DNA from: Pseudomonas kielensis
Lineage (GTDB): Bacteria; Pseudomonadota; Gammaproteobacteria; Pseudomonadales; Pseudomonadaceae
Direction of reading: 5' to 3'
DNA: 64,000 nucleotides
NCBI RefSeq assembly: GCF_014236655.1
Contig: NZ_JACMYG010000012.1
Coordinates: 1-64,000, forward strand
The notes below the pieces were generated by a model. It ran no database searches and was not told where the DNA came from. It saw nothing but the letters and a program-made list of their open reading frames with translations. Below are positions 1-8,392 of the stretch, piece after piece. The first letter of the stretch is position 1, and every line of letters begins with the position of its first letter. A program made the translations under genes and the position numbers.

Positions 1-93
1 AGGAATCATGCGAATCAACGCGAACGTCAGCAGGGTGATGCCGAAGAACGTGGGGATCAACAACCCCAATCGGCGGGCAATAAAACTCAGCAT
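1..93 (-). CDS. Dipeptide ABC transporter permease, N-terminal fragment (DppB-like)
   Basis: Only the first 31 codons lie inside the window; the gene runs off the left edge. The translation begins MLSFIARRLGLLIPTFFGIT and continues TLLTFALIRMIP, the usual first transmembrane helix of DppB/OppB inner-membrane permeases. AGGAG lies about 12 bases upstream of the ATG. It sits just downstream of the binding-protein gene on the same strand, the standard dpp order (binding protein, then permease). Substrate is inferred from the family: di- or oligopeptides. Confidence 0.8.
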   Translation of the reverse strand, partial: MLSFIARRLGLLIPTFFGITLLTFALIRMIP

Positions 94-270
94 TTGGGCG
101 ACTCACTCCTTATCTTTTTTGTAATGGCGGTTATCGTGCTGGCCGTTCTCAGCCGTTCAGGCTGCGTGGGTCAAGGCTGCTGCTCGACGATTCCCGGTGT
201 GGCGCTAATTGTTCTGGTTGGAGCCGGTGAGGCAGTCCTCGCCGGTCTGGCGCCGGCTCGAGGAAGGCGA

Positions 271-292
271 AGGGGCCGTTTGGCCGGCCCCT
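271..292 (-). other. Intercistronic hairpin between binding-protein and permease genes
   Basis: AGGGGCCG and CGGCCCCT form a perfect 8-bp stem with a 6-base loop immediately after the stop codon of the binding-protein gene. No T-tract follows, so it is more likely an RNA-stabilising or attenuating hairpin than a full terminator. Such hairpins commonly let an ABC binding protein be made in excess over its permease. Confidence 0.5.
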
Positions 293-297
293 GTCAC

Positions 298-1899
298 TCA
301 CTGGGCGTTGTTGACGCCGTAGAAGCTGCTGAGTCCGAAGGGGCTGATCTGGAAGCCCTCCACACTGGTGCGCATCGGCTGGTAGACCGTGGAGTGGGCG
401 ACCGGGGTGATCGGCACCTGGGCTTTGAGGGCATGCTGCGCTTGTTTGTACAGCGCGGTGCGCTTCTCCACATCGGCGGTGGCCCCGGCGGCCTTCACCA
501 GTTTGTCGTAGTCATCGTTGCACCACTTGGCGAAGTTGTTGCCGTTGACCGCGTTACAGGTGTAGAGGGTGCCCAGCCAGTTGTCCGGGTCACCGTTGTC
601 GCCAGTGAAGCCGATCAGCATGACGTCGTGCTCGCTGGCGTGGGCGCGCTTGATGTACTCGCCCCATTCGTAGCTGACGATGTTGGCCTTGATGCCAATT
701 TTGGCCCAGTCGGCCTGGAGCATTTCGGCCATCAGCCTGGCGTTGGGGTTGTAGGGGCGCTGCACCGGCATGGCCCACAGGGTGATTTGCGTGCCTTCCT
801 TCACACCTGCAGCCGTCAGCAGCTGCTTGGCCTGCTGCGGGTTGTAGTCGGCGTCCTTGATTGTCTCGTCGTAGGACCACTGGGTCGGCGGCAAGCCGTT
901 GACGGCCAACTGGCCGGCGCCCTGGTAAACGGCCTCGATGATGGCTTTTTTGTTGACTGCCATGTCGAGCGCCTGGCGCACTTCGAGCGTGTCGAACGGC
1001 TTGCGTGTGAAGTTGTAGGCGATATAGCCAAGGTTGAAGCCTGGTTGACTCGGCATCTTGATGTTCGGGTCTTCCTGCAGCGGCTTGATATCGGCCGGGC
1101 GCGGGAAGGAGGTGATCTGGCATTCGTTCTTTTTCAGCTTTTGCATGCGCACCGAGGCGTCGGTGGTGATGGCGAAGATCAGGTTGTCGATCTTGACGTC
1201 TTCAGGCTTCCAATAATCCTTGTTGCCCTTGTAGCGAATCTGGGCGTCTTTCTGGTACTTGCTGAACACGAACGGGCCGGTGCCGATCGGCTTTTGGTTG
1301 ATGTCCTTGGCCTTGCCTTCCTTGAGCAACTGGTCGGCGTATTCGGCTGACTGGATAGAGGCGAAGCTCATGGCCAGGTTCTGGATGAAGGCTGCGTCGA
1401 CACCCTTGAGGGTGAACTTGACGGTATGGTCGTCGACCTTTTCGACCTGGGTGATCTTTTCGTTCATCCCCATGTCGGTGAAGTAGGGGAACTCGGTGGG
1501 GTAGGCCTTGCGGAACGGCATGTCCTTGTCGAGCATGCGGTTGAAGGTGAACAGCACGTCGTCGGCGTTGAAGTCGCGGGTCGGCTTGAAGTAGTCGGTG
1601 GTGTGGAACTTGACCCCTTCGCGCAGGTGGAAGGTGTAGGTCAGGCCATCGGGAGATACGTCCCAGCGGGTTGCCAGGCCTGGGATGACCTGGGTGCCGC
1701 CACGTTCGAACTGCGAGAGACGGTTGAACACGGTTTCGGCTGAGGCGTCGAAGTCGGTCCCTGTGGTGTATTGGCCTGGGTCGAAGCCCGCTGGGCTGCC
1801 TTCGGAGCAAAACACCAGATTGCTGGCGGCGTGGGTGACGCCGCAGCCGAGGATCAGGCTGGCGGCAACGATGGTCTTGAACGTGGCTTTTTTACGCAT
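298..1899 (-). CDS. Dipeptide-type ABC transporter periplasmic binding protein (DppA-like)
   Basis: 533 residues, SBP_bac_5 family. The N-terminus MRKKATFKTIVAASLILGCG is a typical Sec signal peptide, with probable cleavage after THA. The mature protein begins SNLVFCSEGSPAGFDPGQYT, characteristic of DppA relatives, and later shows RWDVSPDGLTYTFHLREGVKFH, a family hallmark. The start was set at 1899 because GAGG precedes this ATG and the signal peptide begins here; the longer upstream frame is non-homologous. It should deliver di- or tripeptides to the permease at the left edge. The neighbouring M24 peptidase and cupin regulator suggest linked peptide uptake and cleavage. The exact substrate cannot be read from sequence. 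Confidence 0.85.
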   Translation of the reverse strand: MRKKATFKTIVAASLILGCGVTHAASNLVFCSEGSPAGFDPGQYTTGTDFDASAETVFNRLSQFERGGTQVIPGLATRWDVSPDGLTYTFHLREGVKFHTTDYFKPTRDFNADDVLFTFNRMLDKDMPFRKAYPTEFPYFTDMGMNEKITQVEKVDDHTVKFTLKGVDAAFIQNLAMSFASIQSAEYADQLLKEGKAKDINQKPIGTGPFVFSKYQKDAQIRYKGNKDYWKPEDVKIDNLIFAITTDASVRMQKLKKNECQITSFPRPADIKPLQEDPNIKMPSQPGFNLGYIAYNFTRKPFDTLEVRQALDMAVNKKAIIEAVYQGAGQLAVNGLPPTQWSYDETIKDADYNPQQAKQLLTAAGVKEGTQITLWAMPVQRPYNPNARLMAEMLQADWAKIGIKANIVSYEWGEYIKRAHASEHDVMLIGFTGDNGDPDNWLGTLYTCNAVNGNNFAKWCNDDYDKLVKAAGATADVEKRTALYKQAQHALKAQVPITPVAHSTVYQPMRTSVEGFQISPFGLSSFYGVNNAQ

Positions 1900-2094
1900 G
1901 CGAACCTCATTGTTATTATTTTGAGGGCGGCAGATCAGGTCGTCCCTTTCAGGGGGATGCACCTGACCCTGCGGTTTTACGGGCTGTAGGCAGCCCGTCA
2001 TGTGAACAGGTAGCCGAAGGCCGACGTACCGGCTCGGGCGGTAGCGCTGAAGGGGGGAGAGGGGAATGCTCGCACCGCCACCGGCCGAGGAAAA

Positions 2095-2130
2095 ACTTAA
2101 GTTATTCTAAAATTAATTACAACTTAAATT
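2095..2130. promoter_or_regulatory. AT-rich operator-like elements upstream of the binding-protein gene
   Basis: The palindrome ACTTAAGT (2095-2102) and the element AACTTAAATT (2121-2130) lie in an AT-rich patch between the binding-protein gene and the XRE-cupin gene. A related pair occurs at 2836-2855 on the other side of the regulator. The shared core is CTTAA(A/G). A binding site for the intervening regulator is inferred. Confidence 0.4.
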
Positions 2131-2160
2131 CAGTGGGGCTTACTTTTTGCCGACGCACGC

Positions 2161-2727
2161 TCAGGTCGTGGGGTGGTCGTCGAGCAGCCCGGCCATGGTG
2201 GTGACGACCAGCACTTCGGCAACCTCGTCGCCAGCGTTGGCGATGGAATGCTGCTTGGTGGAATCGAAGTGCACCGATCCGCCCGGGCCGAGCGGGTAGG
2301 TCTGGCCTTCGATGGTGTAGACGATTTGCCCGGAGAGCACATAGGTAAACTCTGCGCCTTCGTGGGAGATGAGCTCGGACTGGTAGCCCACCGCCATGGT
2401 CATCTTCATCGCGTTGACCAGGTTGCCAGGGAAGTTGCTGGACAGGCGCTCGTAGACCAGCGGCTGGCTGCCGATGCTGTACCGCACGCGCTGGCCCTGG
2501 TGGGAATCGGGCTGGGGCTGGGAGGGCTGGTTGAACAGGCTGTTGAGCGGAATGCCCAGGGCATTTGCGATTCTCGCCAGCGAGGAAATGGACACGCCAG
2601 TGAGGTTACGTTCCGCTTGGGACAGGAAGCTGGCGGTAAGGCCGGTTTCAGTCGCGACTTGGTTCAGGGTCTTGTTGGCGGCGCGGCGGTAGCGGCGCAA
2701 CCGTTCCCCGATCTGTTCTACGGACAT
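2161..2727 (-). CDS. XRE-family regulator with C-terminal cupin domain
   Basis: 188 residues. Residues about 7-60 form an XRE helix-turn-helix (ERLRRYRRAANKTLNQVATE, then LTASFLSQAERNLTGVSISS). Residues about 110-180 form a small cupin barrel (SHEGAEFTYVLSGQIVYTIE, then GGSVHFDSTKQHSIANAGDE). This architecture is common in regulators of amino acid, polyamine or peptide metabolism, where the cupin senses a small ligand. The start at 2727 gives the normal N-terminus for the family. It is divergent from the M24 peptidase and in line with the binding-protein gene, and related AT-rich elements lie on both sides, so it probably regulates both. Ligand unknown. Confidence 0.82.
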   Translation of the reverse strand: MSVEQIGERLRRYRRAANKTLNQVATETGLTASFLSQAERNLTGVSISSLARIANALGIPLNSLFNQPSQPQPDSHQGQRVRYSIGSQPLVYERLSSNFPGNLVNAMKMTMAVGYQSELISHEGAEFTYVLSGQIVYTIEGQTYPLGPGGSVHFDSTKQHSIANAGDEVAEVLVVTTMAGLLDDHPTT

Positions 2728-2835
2728 TGGCGTGGCTCGTATTCTGAAAGGCGCCAGTATAGCGGGCGACGCCGTGCAGAAAAGGCTTTTCGCCTCACCG
2801 AAATTAAGCTGGACTGAAAAAACCCATTGACGCAA

Positions 2836-2855
2836 GTTTAAGTCGTGCTTAAATT
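2836..2855. promoter_or_regulatory. Inverted repeat upstream of the M24 peptidase gene
   Basis: TTTAAG (2837-2842), a 5-base spacer, then CTTAAA (2848-2853) form an inverted repeat between the divergent XRE-cupin and peptidase genes, 34 bases before the peptidase ATG. The half-site matches the elements at 2095-2130. It is a candidate operator for the XRE-cupin protein. Confidence 0.5.
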
Positions 2856-2887
2856 TCCAACACCGCAAAACAATTCGGGAGAGCGAG

Positions 2888-4105
2888 ATGACAGTGGGCG
2901 TAGGTGGCAAAACTCCGGAGCAGGCGCTGGCCGGCCTGGCGAAGATGACCGCGGGCATGACGCCCATTGGCCTGGACGAATACCAGTCACGCATTGCCAA
3001 GGCCCAGCGTCTGATGCTCGAGCAGGGCATCGCAGCGCTCTACCTGAACGCTGGTAGCAACCTCTACTACTTCACCGGGGTGAAGTGGAGCCCGAGCGAA
3101 CGCATGGTCGGCGCCGTGCTGCCCGCCAGCGGCCCGCTGGCTTATATCGCCCCGGCCTTCGAAGAGGGCACCATCCGCGACTTCCGCGAGGTGGATGGGG
3201 TTATTCATGGCTGGCAGGAACACGAGAGTCCCTACCGCCTGCTGCTCGACCTGTTCGCTGAAATGGGCGTCGCCGCCGACGCCGTGGTGGGCCTGTGCCC
3301 GTCCCTGGCGTTCTTCATGTTCGAAGCAATCCGCCGCCTCGGATCGGATTTGACGTTCGTAGACGCTTCTTGCGTGATAAACCCGTGTCGCTATCACAAG
3401 AGCGCGACAGAACTGGCGCTGATGCAGCGCGCCAAAGACATGACCTTGCACGTGCACAAGGCTGCCGCCAGCATCCTGCGCGCAGGCATCAGCACCACCG
3501 AGGTTGCCGAGTTCATCCGCGAGGCGCACCGCAAGGTCGGCGCGCCGGGTTCGACCTTCTGCATCGTGCTGTTCGGCGAGGCCAGCGCCTTCCCCCATGG
3601 GGTGAAGCACGCGCAGGTGCTCAAGGACGGCGACATGGTGCTGATCGACACGGGCTGCCTGCTCCACGGCTACCAGTCGGATATTACTCGCAGTTATGTG
3701 TTTGGCACCCCGAGCGACCGCCAGCGCGCCATGTGGAACCTGGAAAAGGACGCCCAGTTGGCCGCCTTCGACGCCGCGCGCCTGGGCGAACCCTGCCAGG
3801 TGGTGGATGCCGCCGCGCGGCTTAGCCTGGAAGCCGCCGGCCTCGGCCCGGACTACCAGTTACCGGGCCTGCCGCACCGTACCGGGCATGGCATCGGCCT
3901 GGACATTCACGAAGGGCCCTACCTGGTGCGGGGTGACCAGACGCCGCTGGCCGAAGGCATGTGCTTCTCCAATGAGCCGATGATTTGTGTGCCGGGCGAG
4001 TTCGGCATCCGCCTGGAGGATCATTTCTACATGACCGCCACTGGCCCTCGCTGGTTTACCCAGCCGAGCCATTCCATCGACGACCCGTTCGGGTTGGAGG
4101 CCTGA
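2888..4105 (+). CDS. M24 family metallopeptidase (Xaa-Pro peptidase-like)
   Basis: 405 residues: an N-terminal creatinase/prolidase-like domain (about 20-165) and a C-terminal pita-bread M24 domain (about 170-395). Likely metal ligands are visible: Asp254 in LIDTG, Asp265 in QSDITRSY, the His in HRTGHGIGLDIHEGP, the Glu in SNEPM and the Glu in RLEDHF. These match di-metal aminopeptidases that cleave before proline; some relatives act on other amidino or amide substrates. No signal peptide, so cytoplasmic. GGGAGAG precedes the ATG. Divergent from the cupin regulator and close to a peptide importer, it may process imported peptides. Confidence 0.85.
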   Translation: MTVGVGGKTPEQALAGLAKMTAGMTPIGLDEYQSRIAKAQRLMLEQGIAALYLNAGSNLYYFTGVKWSPSERMVGAVLPASGPLAYIAPAFEEGTIRDFREVDGVIHGWQEHESPYRLLLDLFAEMGVAADAVVGLCPSLAFFMFEAIRRLGSDLTFVDASCVINPCRYHKSATELALMQRAKDMTLHVHKAAASILRAGISTTEVAEFIREAHRKVGAPGSTFCIVLFGEASAFPHGVKHAQVLKDGDMVLIDTGCLLHGYQSDITRSYVFGTPSDRQRAMWNLEKDAQLAAFDAARLGEPCQVVDAAARLSLEAAGLGPDYQLPGLPHRTGHGIGLDIHEGPYLVRGDQTPLAEGMCFSNEPMICVPGEFGIRLEDHFYMTATGPRWFTQPSHSIDDPFGLEA

Positions 4106-4155
4106 GGCCAGGCGCTGGTCCGAGGTGACCAGCTACCTGTGACAGCTGAATGCGT

Positions 4156-4173
4156 ATGATGGCGGGCCATCAT
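4156..4173. promoter_or_regulatory. Inverted repeat overlapping a -10-like element before the Nudix gene
   Basis: ATGATGG and CCATCAT form a perfect 7-bp inverted repeat with spacer CGGG, overlapping TATGAT, a good -10 match, 20 bases before the Nudix ATG. It could be an operator or simply a hairpin in the leader. Confidence 0.3.
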
Positions 4174-4192
4174 TTCCGATAAGGAAATCGCC

Positions 4193-4630
4193 ATGCAGCC
4201 TGACAAGGCCTGTTCAGTCGTTCTTTCCGCCACGTGGCCACCCAGGATCCTTCTGTTTCGGCATCCTCAAGCCGGGGTTCAGTTGGTGAAGGGAACCATT
4301 GAGAAGGGCGAAACACCGGGTCGAGCTGCCCTGCGTGAACTGGCGGAAGAGTCGGGTATACGCGCTGCCGAAGTCGTGGACGACCTGGGATGTTGGGACT
4401 CCGGTCATCACGGCCAGAGCTGGTCGTTTCACCTGTGCAAGACGGATGGCCCCATGCCTGAACAATGGTCACACCAGACGCTCGATGACCATGGTCACGT
4501 CTTCGAGTTTTTCTGGGCTTCGCTCGACCACTTGCCCTATGACGATTGCCATCCTGTGTTTCGTCGAGCGCTGGACTTTTTGTGCGCGGTCCTGGAAGCG
4601 CGCGGGCACTGGGCGGGCAAGCATCGCTGA
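4193..4630 (+). CDS. Nudix hydrolase
   Basis: 145 residues with a complete Nudix box at about 34-56 (GX5EX7REUXEEXGU read as GTIEKGETPGRAALRELAEE followed by SGI). The fold hydrolyses nucleoside-diphosphate-linked substrates using Mg2+ held by the REXXEE glutamates. The substrate cannot be predicted from the box. AAGGAAAT precedes the ATG. It appears to be a single-gene unit. Confidence 0.85.
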   Translation: MQPDKACSVVLSATWPPRILLFRHPQAGVQLVKGTIEKGETPGRAALRELAEESGIRAAEVVDDLGCWDSGHHGQSWSFHLCKTDGPMPEQWSHQTLDDHGHVFEFFWASLDHLPYDDCHPVFRRALDFLCAVLEARGHWAGKHR

Positions 4631-4721
4631 TGAAACCAGTTCGTAACAGAGACATTTTTCCTGCGAACTTCGGGCTTCAGCTCATGCAAGAGACGCCATC
4701 CAGACAGGCGTCTCACAGACC

Positions 4722-4803
4722 ATGGGTGCAAAATGTTCGGTCTTCGTCGCGGCCAGTGTGGACGGTTTCATTGCCAGGGTTGATGGCGATATTGAGTGGC
4801 TTC
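4722..4803 (+). pseudogene. 5' fragment of a RibD_C/DHFR-like reductase gene
   Basis: The first 27 or so codons after the ATG read MGAKCSVFVAASVDGFIARV then DGDIEWLL, which resembles the N-terminus of the dihydrofolate-reductase/RibD C-terminal domain family. The similarity then stops abruptly and the frame ends at 4874 after only 50 codons, against roughly 170-220 for the family. The rest of the gene appears deleted, joining the fragment to the 3' end of the hydrolase gene on the other strand. Assignment is from recalled family motifs. Confidence 0.5.
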
Positions 4804-4850
4804 TGGTCTGTTTGAGCGCCGCCTGTTACTTGGGGGGATGTTGGGCGCCG

Positions 4851-5675
4851 TTAGGGTTGCCCGGCGTGAGATGACTCAAGAAACTGCGCGATCAGCGAAG
4901 CAACCTGCTGTTGAATCACCCCGCGCTCACGAGCGCTGTCGCCATCCTGGCAAATGATGCCATCGCCTGGTACTTCCTCTTCGAGCATTGCCTGCGCACC
5001 CGGTTTGCACACCGACAAGAAAGTGAAGTGGCTGGCGTCGCTGATTTCGACGTAACGGCTTGACGCCGCAGGCAGGCGGCTGGCCAGGTTGGCAGACTCC
5101 AGCTCGGCAGGAAGCTCGCGCGAAGGCGCGCCGGCGGCGATCACCAGCGCGGGCACCGGCAGCGCGGCCAGGCTTGCGTCGGTCATGCCCCGTGACAGCC
5201 CCAGGTCTAGGGTGACCACCGCCGTGACGCGTTTATCGCGCCAATCGGCGGCCAACGCGGCCTTGGCTGGTGCGGTGCTTGCCGGGTTCATCTGGGCATA
5301 GACGCTGCAGCTCGCCAACTGCGGGTGTGCCTTGCAGTCTTGGGCGAAGCGGTCGGGGTCGAATCGCGCACCGCCGATCTCCAGGGCAGTCCAGCCGCCA
5401 AGTGAATGGCCGACCACGGCGATTCGCTCATGGGCGACCGCGCCGAATTTTCCAGGTTGAGCCGTAACCCGATCAATGACTCGGCTCAGATCAACCGGTC
5501 GCTGCCATAACTGCGCGGCGGCGGTCGTTGTACTGGGGTACCAGACAACCATTTCCAGTGCGCGCTCATTCTGCGCGTCCGCCAGTGTCGAGGATTGGAA
5601 GCCGACGGCGCTTTCCTCAGCGAGTGCGACAGTCGTCAGGCAGGTCAACAGCAGGGCGCCAAAAGCTATTTTCAA
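4851..5675 (-). CDS. Secreted alpha/beta hydrolase, probably internally deleted
   Basis: 274 residues with signal peptide MKIAFGALLLTCLTTVALAE. The nucleophile elbow GHSLGG is present (Ser91), and the expected C-terminal His occurs in DASHFTF. The family is the dienelactone-hydrolase-like secreted esterases. In relatives, the WYP motif and the LWQRPxDLSRVID motif are separated by about 60-80 residues, including the oxyanion-hole strand SHGYGG. Here VVWYPSTTTAAAQLWQRP joins them directly at residues 43-60, so an in-frame deletion is likely and activity is doubtful. Convergent with the truncated reductase fragment. Confidence 0.65.
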   Translation of the reverse strand: MKIAFGALLLTCLTTVALAEESAVGFQSSTLADAQNERALEMVVWYPSTTTAAAQLWQRPVDLSRVIDRVTAQPGKFGAVAHERIAVVGHSLGGWTALEIGGARFDPDRFAQDCKAHPQLASCSVYAQMNPASTAPAKAALAADWRDKRVTAVVTLDLGLSRGMTDASLAALPVPALVIAAGAPSRELPAELESANLASRLPAASSRYVEISDASHFTFLSVCKPGAQAMLEEEVPGDGIICQDGDSARERGVIQQQVASLIAQFLESSHAGQP

Positions 5676-5717
5676 TGTCGTGTCTTCCTTGATTCCGTCG
5701 TTCTGCAGGAACGAGCG

Positions 5718-6260
5718 TTACAGTACGCCAGGCTCGGATGGAATGAGAATAACCAGGTCCGTATCCCCTATGTCGACACCCGCTTGTGAAAGCAAGGTCG
5801 TGACTTGTCCGCGGTGATGGGTCTGGTGGTTGAAGAAATGCATGAGCAACCCGTAGAAGTTCCTGTCAGCGGGGACACCCTTCATGCTGGTGTAATGAAG
5901 GGTGTGATCCAGGTCTGACTCTGTAATGGAGCGAGACCACTCGACCATTTGCTGATCGAGCCACACGCGATGCGCCGACAGTTCTCGGATATTCGGGAAC
6001 AGCAACTGGTCGAGACTTTTGACTGGAAGCTGGCGAATCGGCCCCAGTGTCACGTAGTTCGCGGGGTGGGTGGCGAATCGCTGCAGCCAGACAGTGTCGC
6101 CGGCCACCAGGTGGTTCAACGTCCCGAGAATTGAACCAAAGAAGGCTTTCCTGTCCGCGCAGAGCTCTTCATCTGACAGGCTTCTGGCCGCCTCATAGAG
6201 CTTGTTGTTCATCCACTCGTTATAGGTCGCCATCAGGTGGATATGGCTAGTGCGGGTCAT
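5718..6260 (-). CDS. DinB family protein
   Basis: 180 residues, a four-helix-bundle DinB/YfiT-like protein. The expected metal-binding histidines are visible: one in LGTLNHLVAGD and the pair in NHQTHHRGQV near the C-terminus. Members bind divalent metal and often act as thiol-dependent transferases or stress proteins; the reaction is unknown. The ATG at 6260 was preferred over one three codons upstream because AAGGA is then correctly spaced. Head-to-head with the oxidoreductase at 6385. Confidence 0.75.
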   Translation of the reverse strand: MTRTSHIHLMATYNEWMNNKLYEAARSLSDEELCADRKAFFGSILGTLNHLVAGDTVWLQRFATHPANYVTLGPIRQLPVKSLDQLLFPNIRELSAHRVWLDQQMVEWSRSITESDLDHTLHYTSMKGVPADRNFYGLLMHFFNHQTHHRGQVTTLLSQAGVDIGDTDLVILIPSEPGVL

Positions 6261-6384
6261 CGTGTTCATCCTTTTTCCTGGCGCTTGTCATACGGCGGGG
6301 CCCATCCCTGAAAGGCCACAGGTATCTCATGCATGTCATCCCCAATGCTCTTACAATCGGCGGATCAACAAACTGGAGGTTGAT

Positions 6385-7458
6385 GTGCAAGATCATAAGC
6401 ACAATCGGGTGGTCGTCATAGGCGCCGGCATAGTGGGCGCGTCCCTGGCTTATAACCTGTCACGCAAAGGCGCACAGGTTACGTTGCTAGACGCTGGAGA
6501 TATAGCGTGCGGCGTGACGGGTACTTCATTCGCCTGGATCAACGTTTCTCACGCGGGGGTCGACCCTATCGCGCAATTGCGCAGTCTAGCCGTCAATGAA
6601 TTCCGTCGACTCGAAGTGGAGGTGCCTGACCTGAACATTCGATGGACAGGTGCCCTGACTTACGGCACGAGCCCTGAGGAAACGCTACAAGCATCAGGTA
6701 ATAACACGACGGAAAATGTGCTGACTCGTACCCAGGTTCTCGCTATTGAACCCAATCTCAAACATCCCCCTGAATTTGCCTTGTATGACGCGCAAGTGGG
6801 GGCTGTGGATGCGGTACAAACAACCCACGCCTTGATTGCTGCCGCCAAAGCTCAAGGCGCCAATGTCTTAACGCACACTCAGGTGCTCGGTTTTACAACG
6901 CTGAACGCACGGGTGACGGGACTCAACACTGCAGCCGGAAACATTGACGCCGATCTGGTGGTCATCGCAGCGGGGACGGGTACCAAACAGCTCACCGACA
7001 TGCTTGACGTCTCTCTTCCTATAGAAGAGTCGCCCGCCATTTTCATTCGTTACAAGGCGCCCGCCAACCTCGTGCATTCCATTATCTCCAGCCCCGCAAT
7101 GGAAGTCAGGCAAGACGCCGATGGTGCGTTGCTCGCCGCAGAGGATTATCTGGGGGATGCCTTGGAACACCAGCCAGAAGCGGTAGCGCTGCGAACAACC
7201 AAGGCCATTCAGGAGCAGCTTCATGGCGCCGATTCCCTCGAGCTGCAATTGGCCTGTGTCGGGCTGAGACCATTTCCCGCCGATGGCATTCCCATTGTCG
7301 GCTACTTGCCAAATGTCAGCGGTGTCTATGTCTGCACGATGCACCCTGGCGTAATCCTCGCCCCGATCGTTGGCCGTCTTGCCAGCGAAGAGATACTGGA
7401 CGCAAAGGTGGCACCCGCCCTCAGCCCTTGCCGCCCCGACAGGTTTTTCAAACCTTAG
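6385..7458 (+). CDS. FAD-dependent oxidoreductase, DAO family
   Basis: 357 residues from a GTG start preceded by a strong TGGAGG; no ATG in frame fits as well. The Rossmann motif for FAD, GAGIVG at residues 13-18, is followed by a long helix and LLDAGD. The D-amino-acid-oxidase-like fold continues to the C-terminus, with GLRPFPADGIPIVGYLP near residue 300, typical of glycine/D-amino acid oxidases or dehydrogenases. It should oxidise an amine or amino acid. The substrate is not evident and no partner gene is adjacent. Confidence 0.78.
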   Translation: MQDHKHNRVVVIGAGIVGASLAYNLSRKGAQVTLLDAGDIACGVTGTSFAWINVSHAGVDPIAQLRSLAVNEFRRLEVEVPDLNIRWTGALTYGTSPEETLQASGNNTTENVLTRTQVLAIEPNLKHPPEFALYDAQVGAVDAVQTTHALIAAAKAQGANVLTHTQVLGFTTLNARVTGLNTAAGNIDADLVVIAAGTGTKQLTDMLDVSLPIEESPAIFIRYKAPANLVHSIISSPAMEVRQDADGALLAAEDYLGDALEHQPEAVALRTTKAIQEQLHGADSLELQLACVGLRPFPADGIPIVGYLPNVSGVYVCTMHPGVILAPIVGRLASEEILDAKVAPALSPCRPDRFFKP

Positions 7459-7545
7459 TGGGGGCTGGTTGATAGCTGTCGCAGTCAAAGAAGCGGCTAG
7501 TAAAACATGCATGACGGCGGGTTCAAACCATTCGCTTCGCTCACT

Positions 7546-7567
7546 GGGGCGGGCTAAATCCCGCCCC
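7546..7567 (+). terminator. GC-rich hairpin downstream of the oxidoreductase
   Basis: GGGGCGGG and CCCGCCCC form a perfect 8-bp stem around the loop CTAAAT, then AAAAG. It is the only strong structure in the roughly 300-base gap 7459-7759. The T-tract is missing on the + strand, so it may be a mRNA 3' stabiliser rather than an intrinsic terminator. Confidence 0.4.
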
Positions 7568-7759
7568 AAAAGCTGCCCGTGGCGGCTGGCAGAAATCGCC
7601 AAAAGCAGGCATTCGGATGTGCCTAAGAAATCAGAGGCGATTCACTTTCCCAGCCCGAAGTCGGTCACGTAGCTCAGCTAGTTACCCAAAACCCATTATT
7701 CAGTCACAGCCTCAAGGTTGATCCAGCTAATACCGCAGCATTAGCGCGAAGAACCTTGA

Positions 7760-8392
7760 TTACTCGACTTTATTGTTTGGCAGTGGCGCGGTATGAATCT
7801 CGTCAAACATAGCGGTCGCCACGGAGGCAGCATAAACGATGTATTTCACATCACTCACGTCACTCTTGACTTCATAGATCTCGCAAAGAAGACTTCTTTT
7901 GTTCTTGGGTAACTCTACAGGCGACCAAGATGAAGGGCTCTTGAAATTATACCCAGGGCCTTTGTATGTTAAAGATTTTATACCAACAACCATGCGCTTA
8001 TATTGTTGTCTGTCAGGTCTTCTGGAGTTTTCATAGCTGCCTCTAAATGATCCTAGAGAGCCAGAGACAACATCTATGCACGCCTTGTCTAGCGCAGTCT
8101 CATAATCCGCAGCCGCATATGTTCCAACGCGCCCATGGTCGGAATAGAATTTTGCACGCGGCGACAAGTTTTCTTCTGGGTATTTGGAGGTGTATTCATC
8201 GCCTTCGAAGTAATATTCGATGTATCCTTTCGAAATATCTACCATGCTGTATCTATTTCTCTTTTCTATCACCTCATTGAAAGAATACCAGCGCTGCTCA
8301 ATTAGTTTGTGCTCGACTTCTAATTCGCTCGCAAAAACCTGTAAGGAAAGCGCAGGCCCAAACAATGCAGATGCAATCAAAAGATTTTTCAT
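7760..8392 (-). CDS. Secreted hypothetical protein, AT-rich
   Basis: 210 residues that I do not recognise. The N-terminus MKNLLIASALFGPALSLQVF then ASE is a classic signal peptide. The mature part is rich in Tyr, Lys, Ser and Asp. Two cysteines (in DKACIDV and SLLCEIYEV) may form a disulphide. TAGGTGA precedes the ATG. Codon use is markedly AT-richer than in neighbouring genes (AAA, TAT, GAA, many third-position A/T), suggesting recent transfer. No neighbour is clearly functionally linked. Confidence 0.7.
   Translation of the reverse strand: MKNLLIASALFGPALSLQVFASELEVEHKLIEQRWYSFNEVIEKRNRYSMVDISKGYIEYYFEGDEYTSKYPEENLSPRAKFYSDHGRVGTYAAADYETALDKACIDVVSGSLGSFRGSYENSRRPDRQQYKRMVVGIKSLTYKGPGYNFKSPSSWSPVELPKNKRSLLCEIYEVKSDVSDVKYIVYAASVATAMFDEIHTAPLPNNKVE

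Noticed and set aside
94..1350. Plus-strand frame of about 418 codons over the binding-protein gene
   Set aside because: Antisense of a gene with a signal peptide and SBP_bac_5 motifs; no domain of its own.
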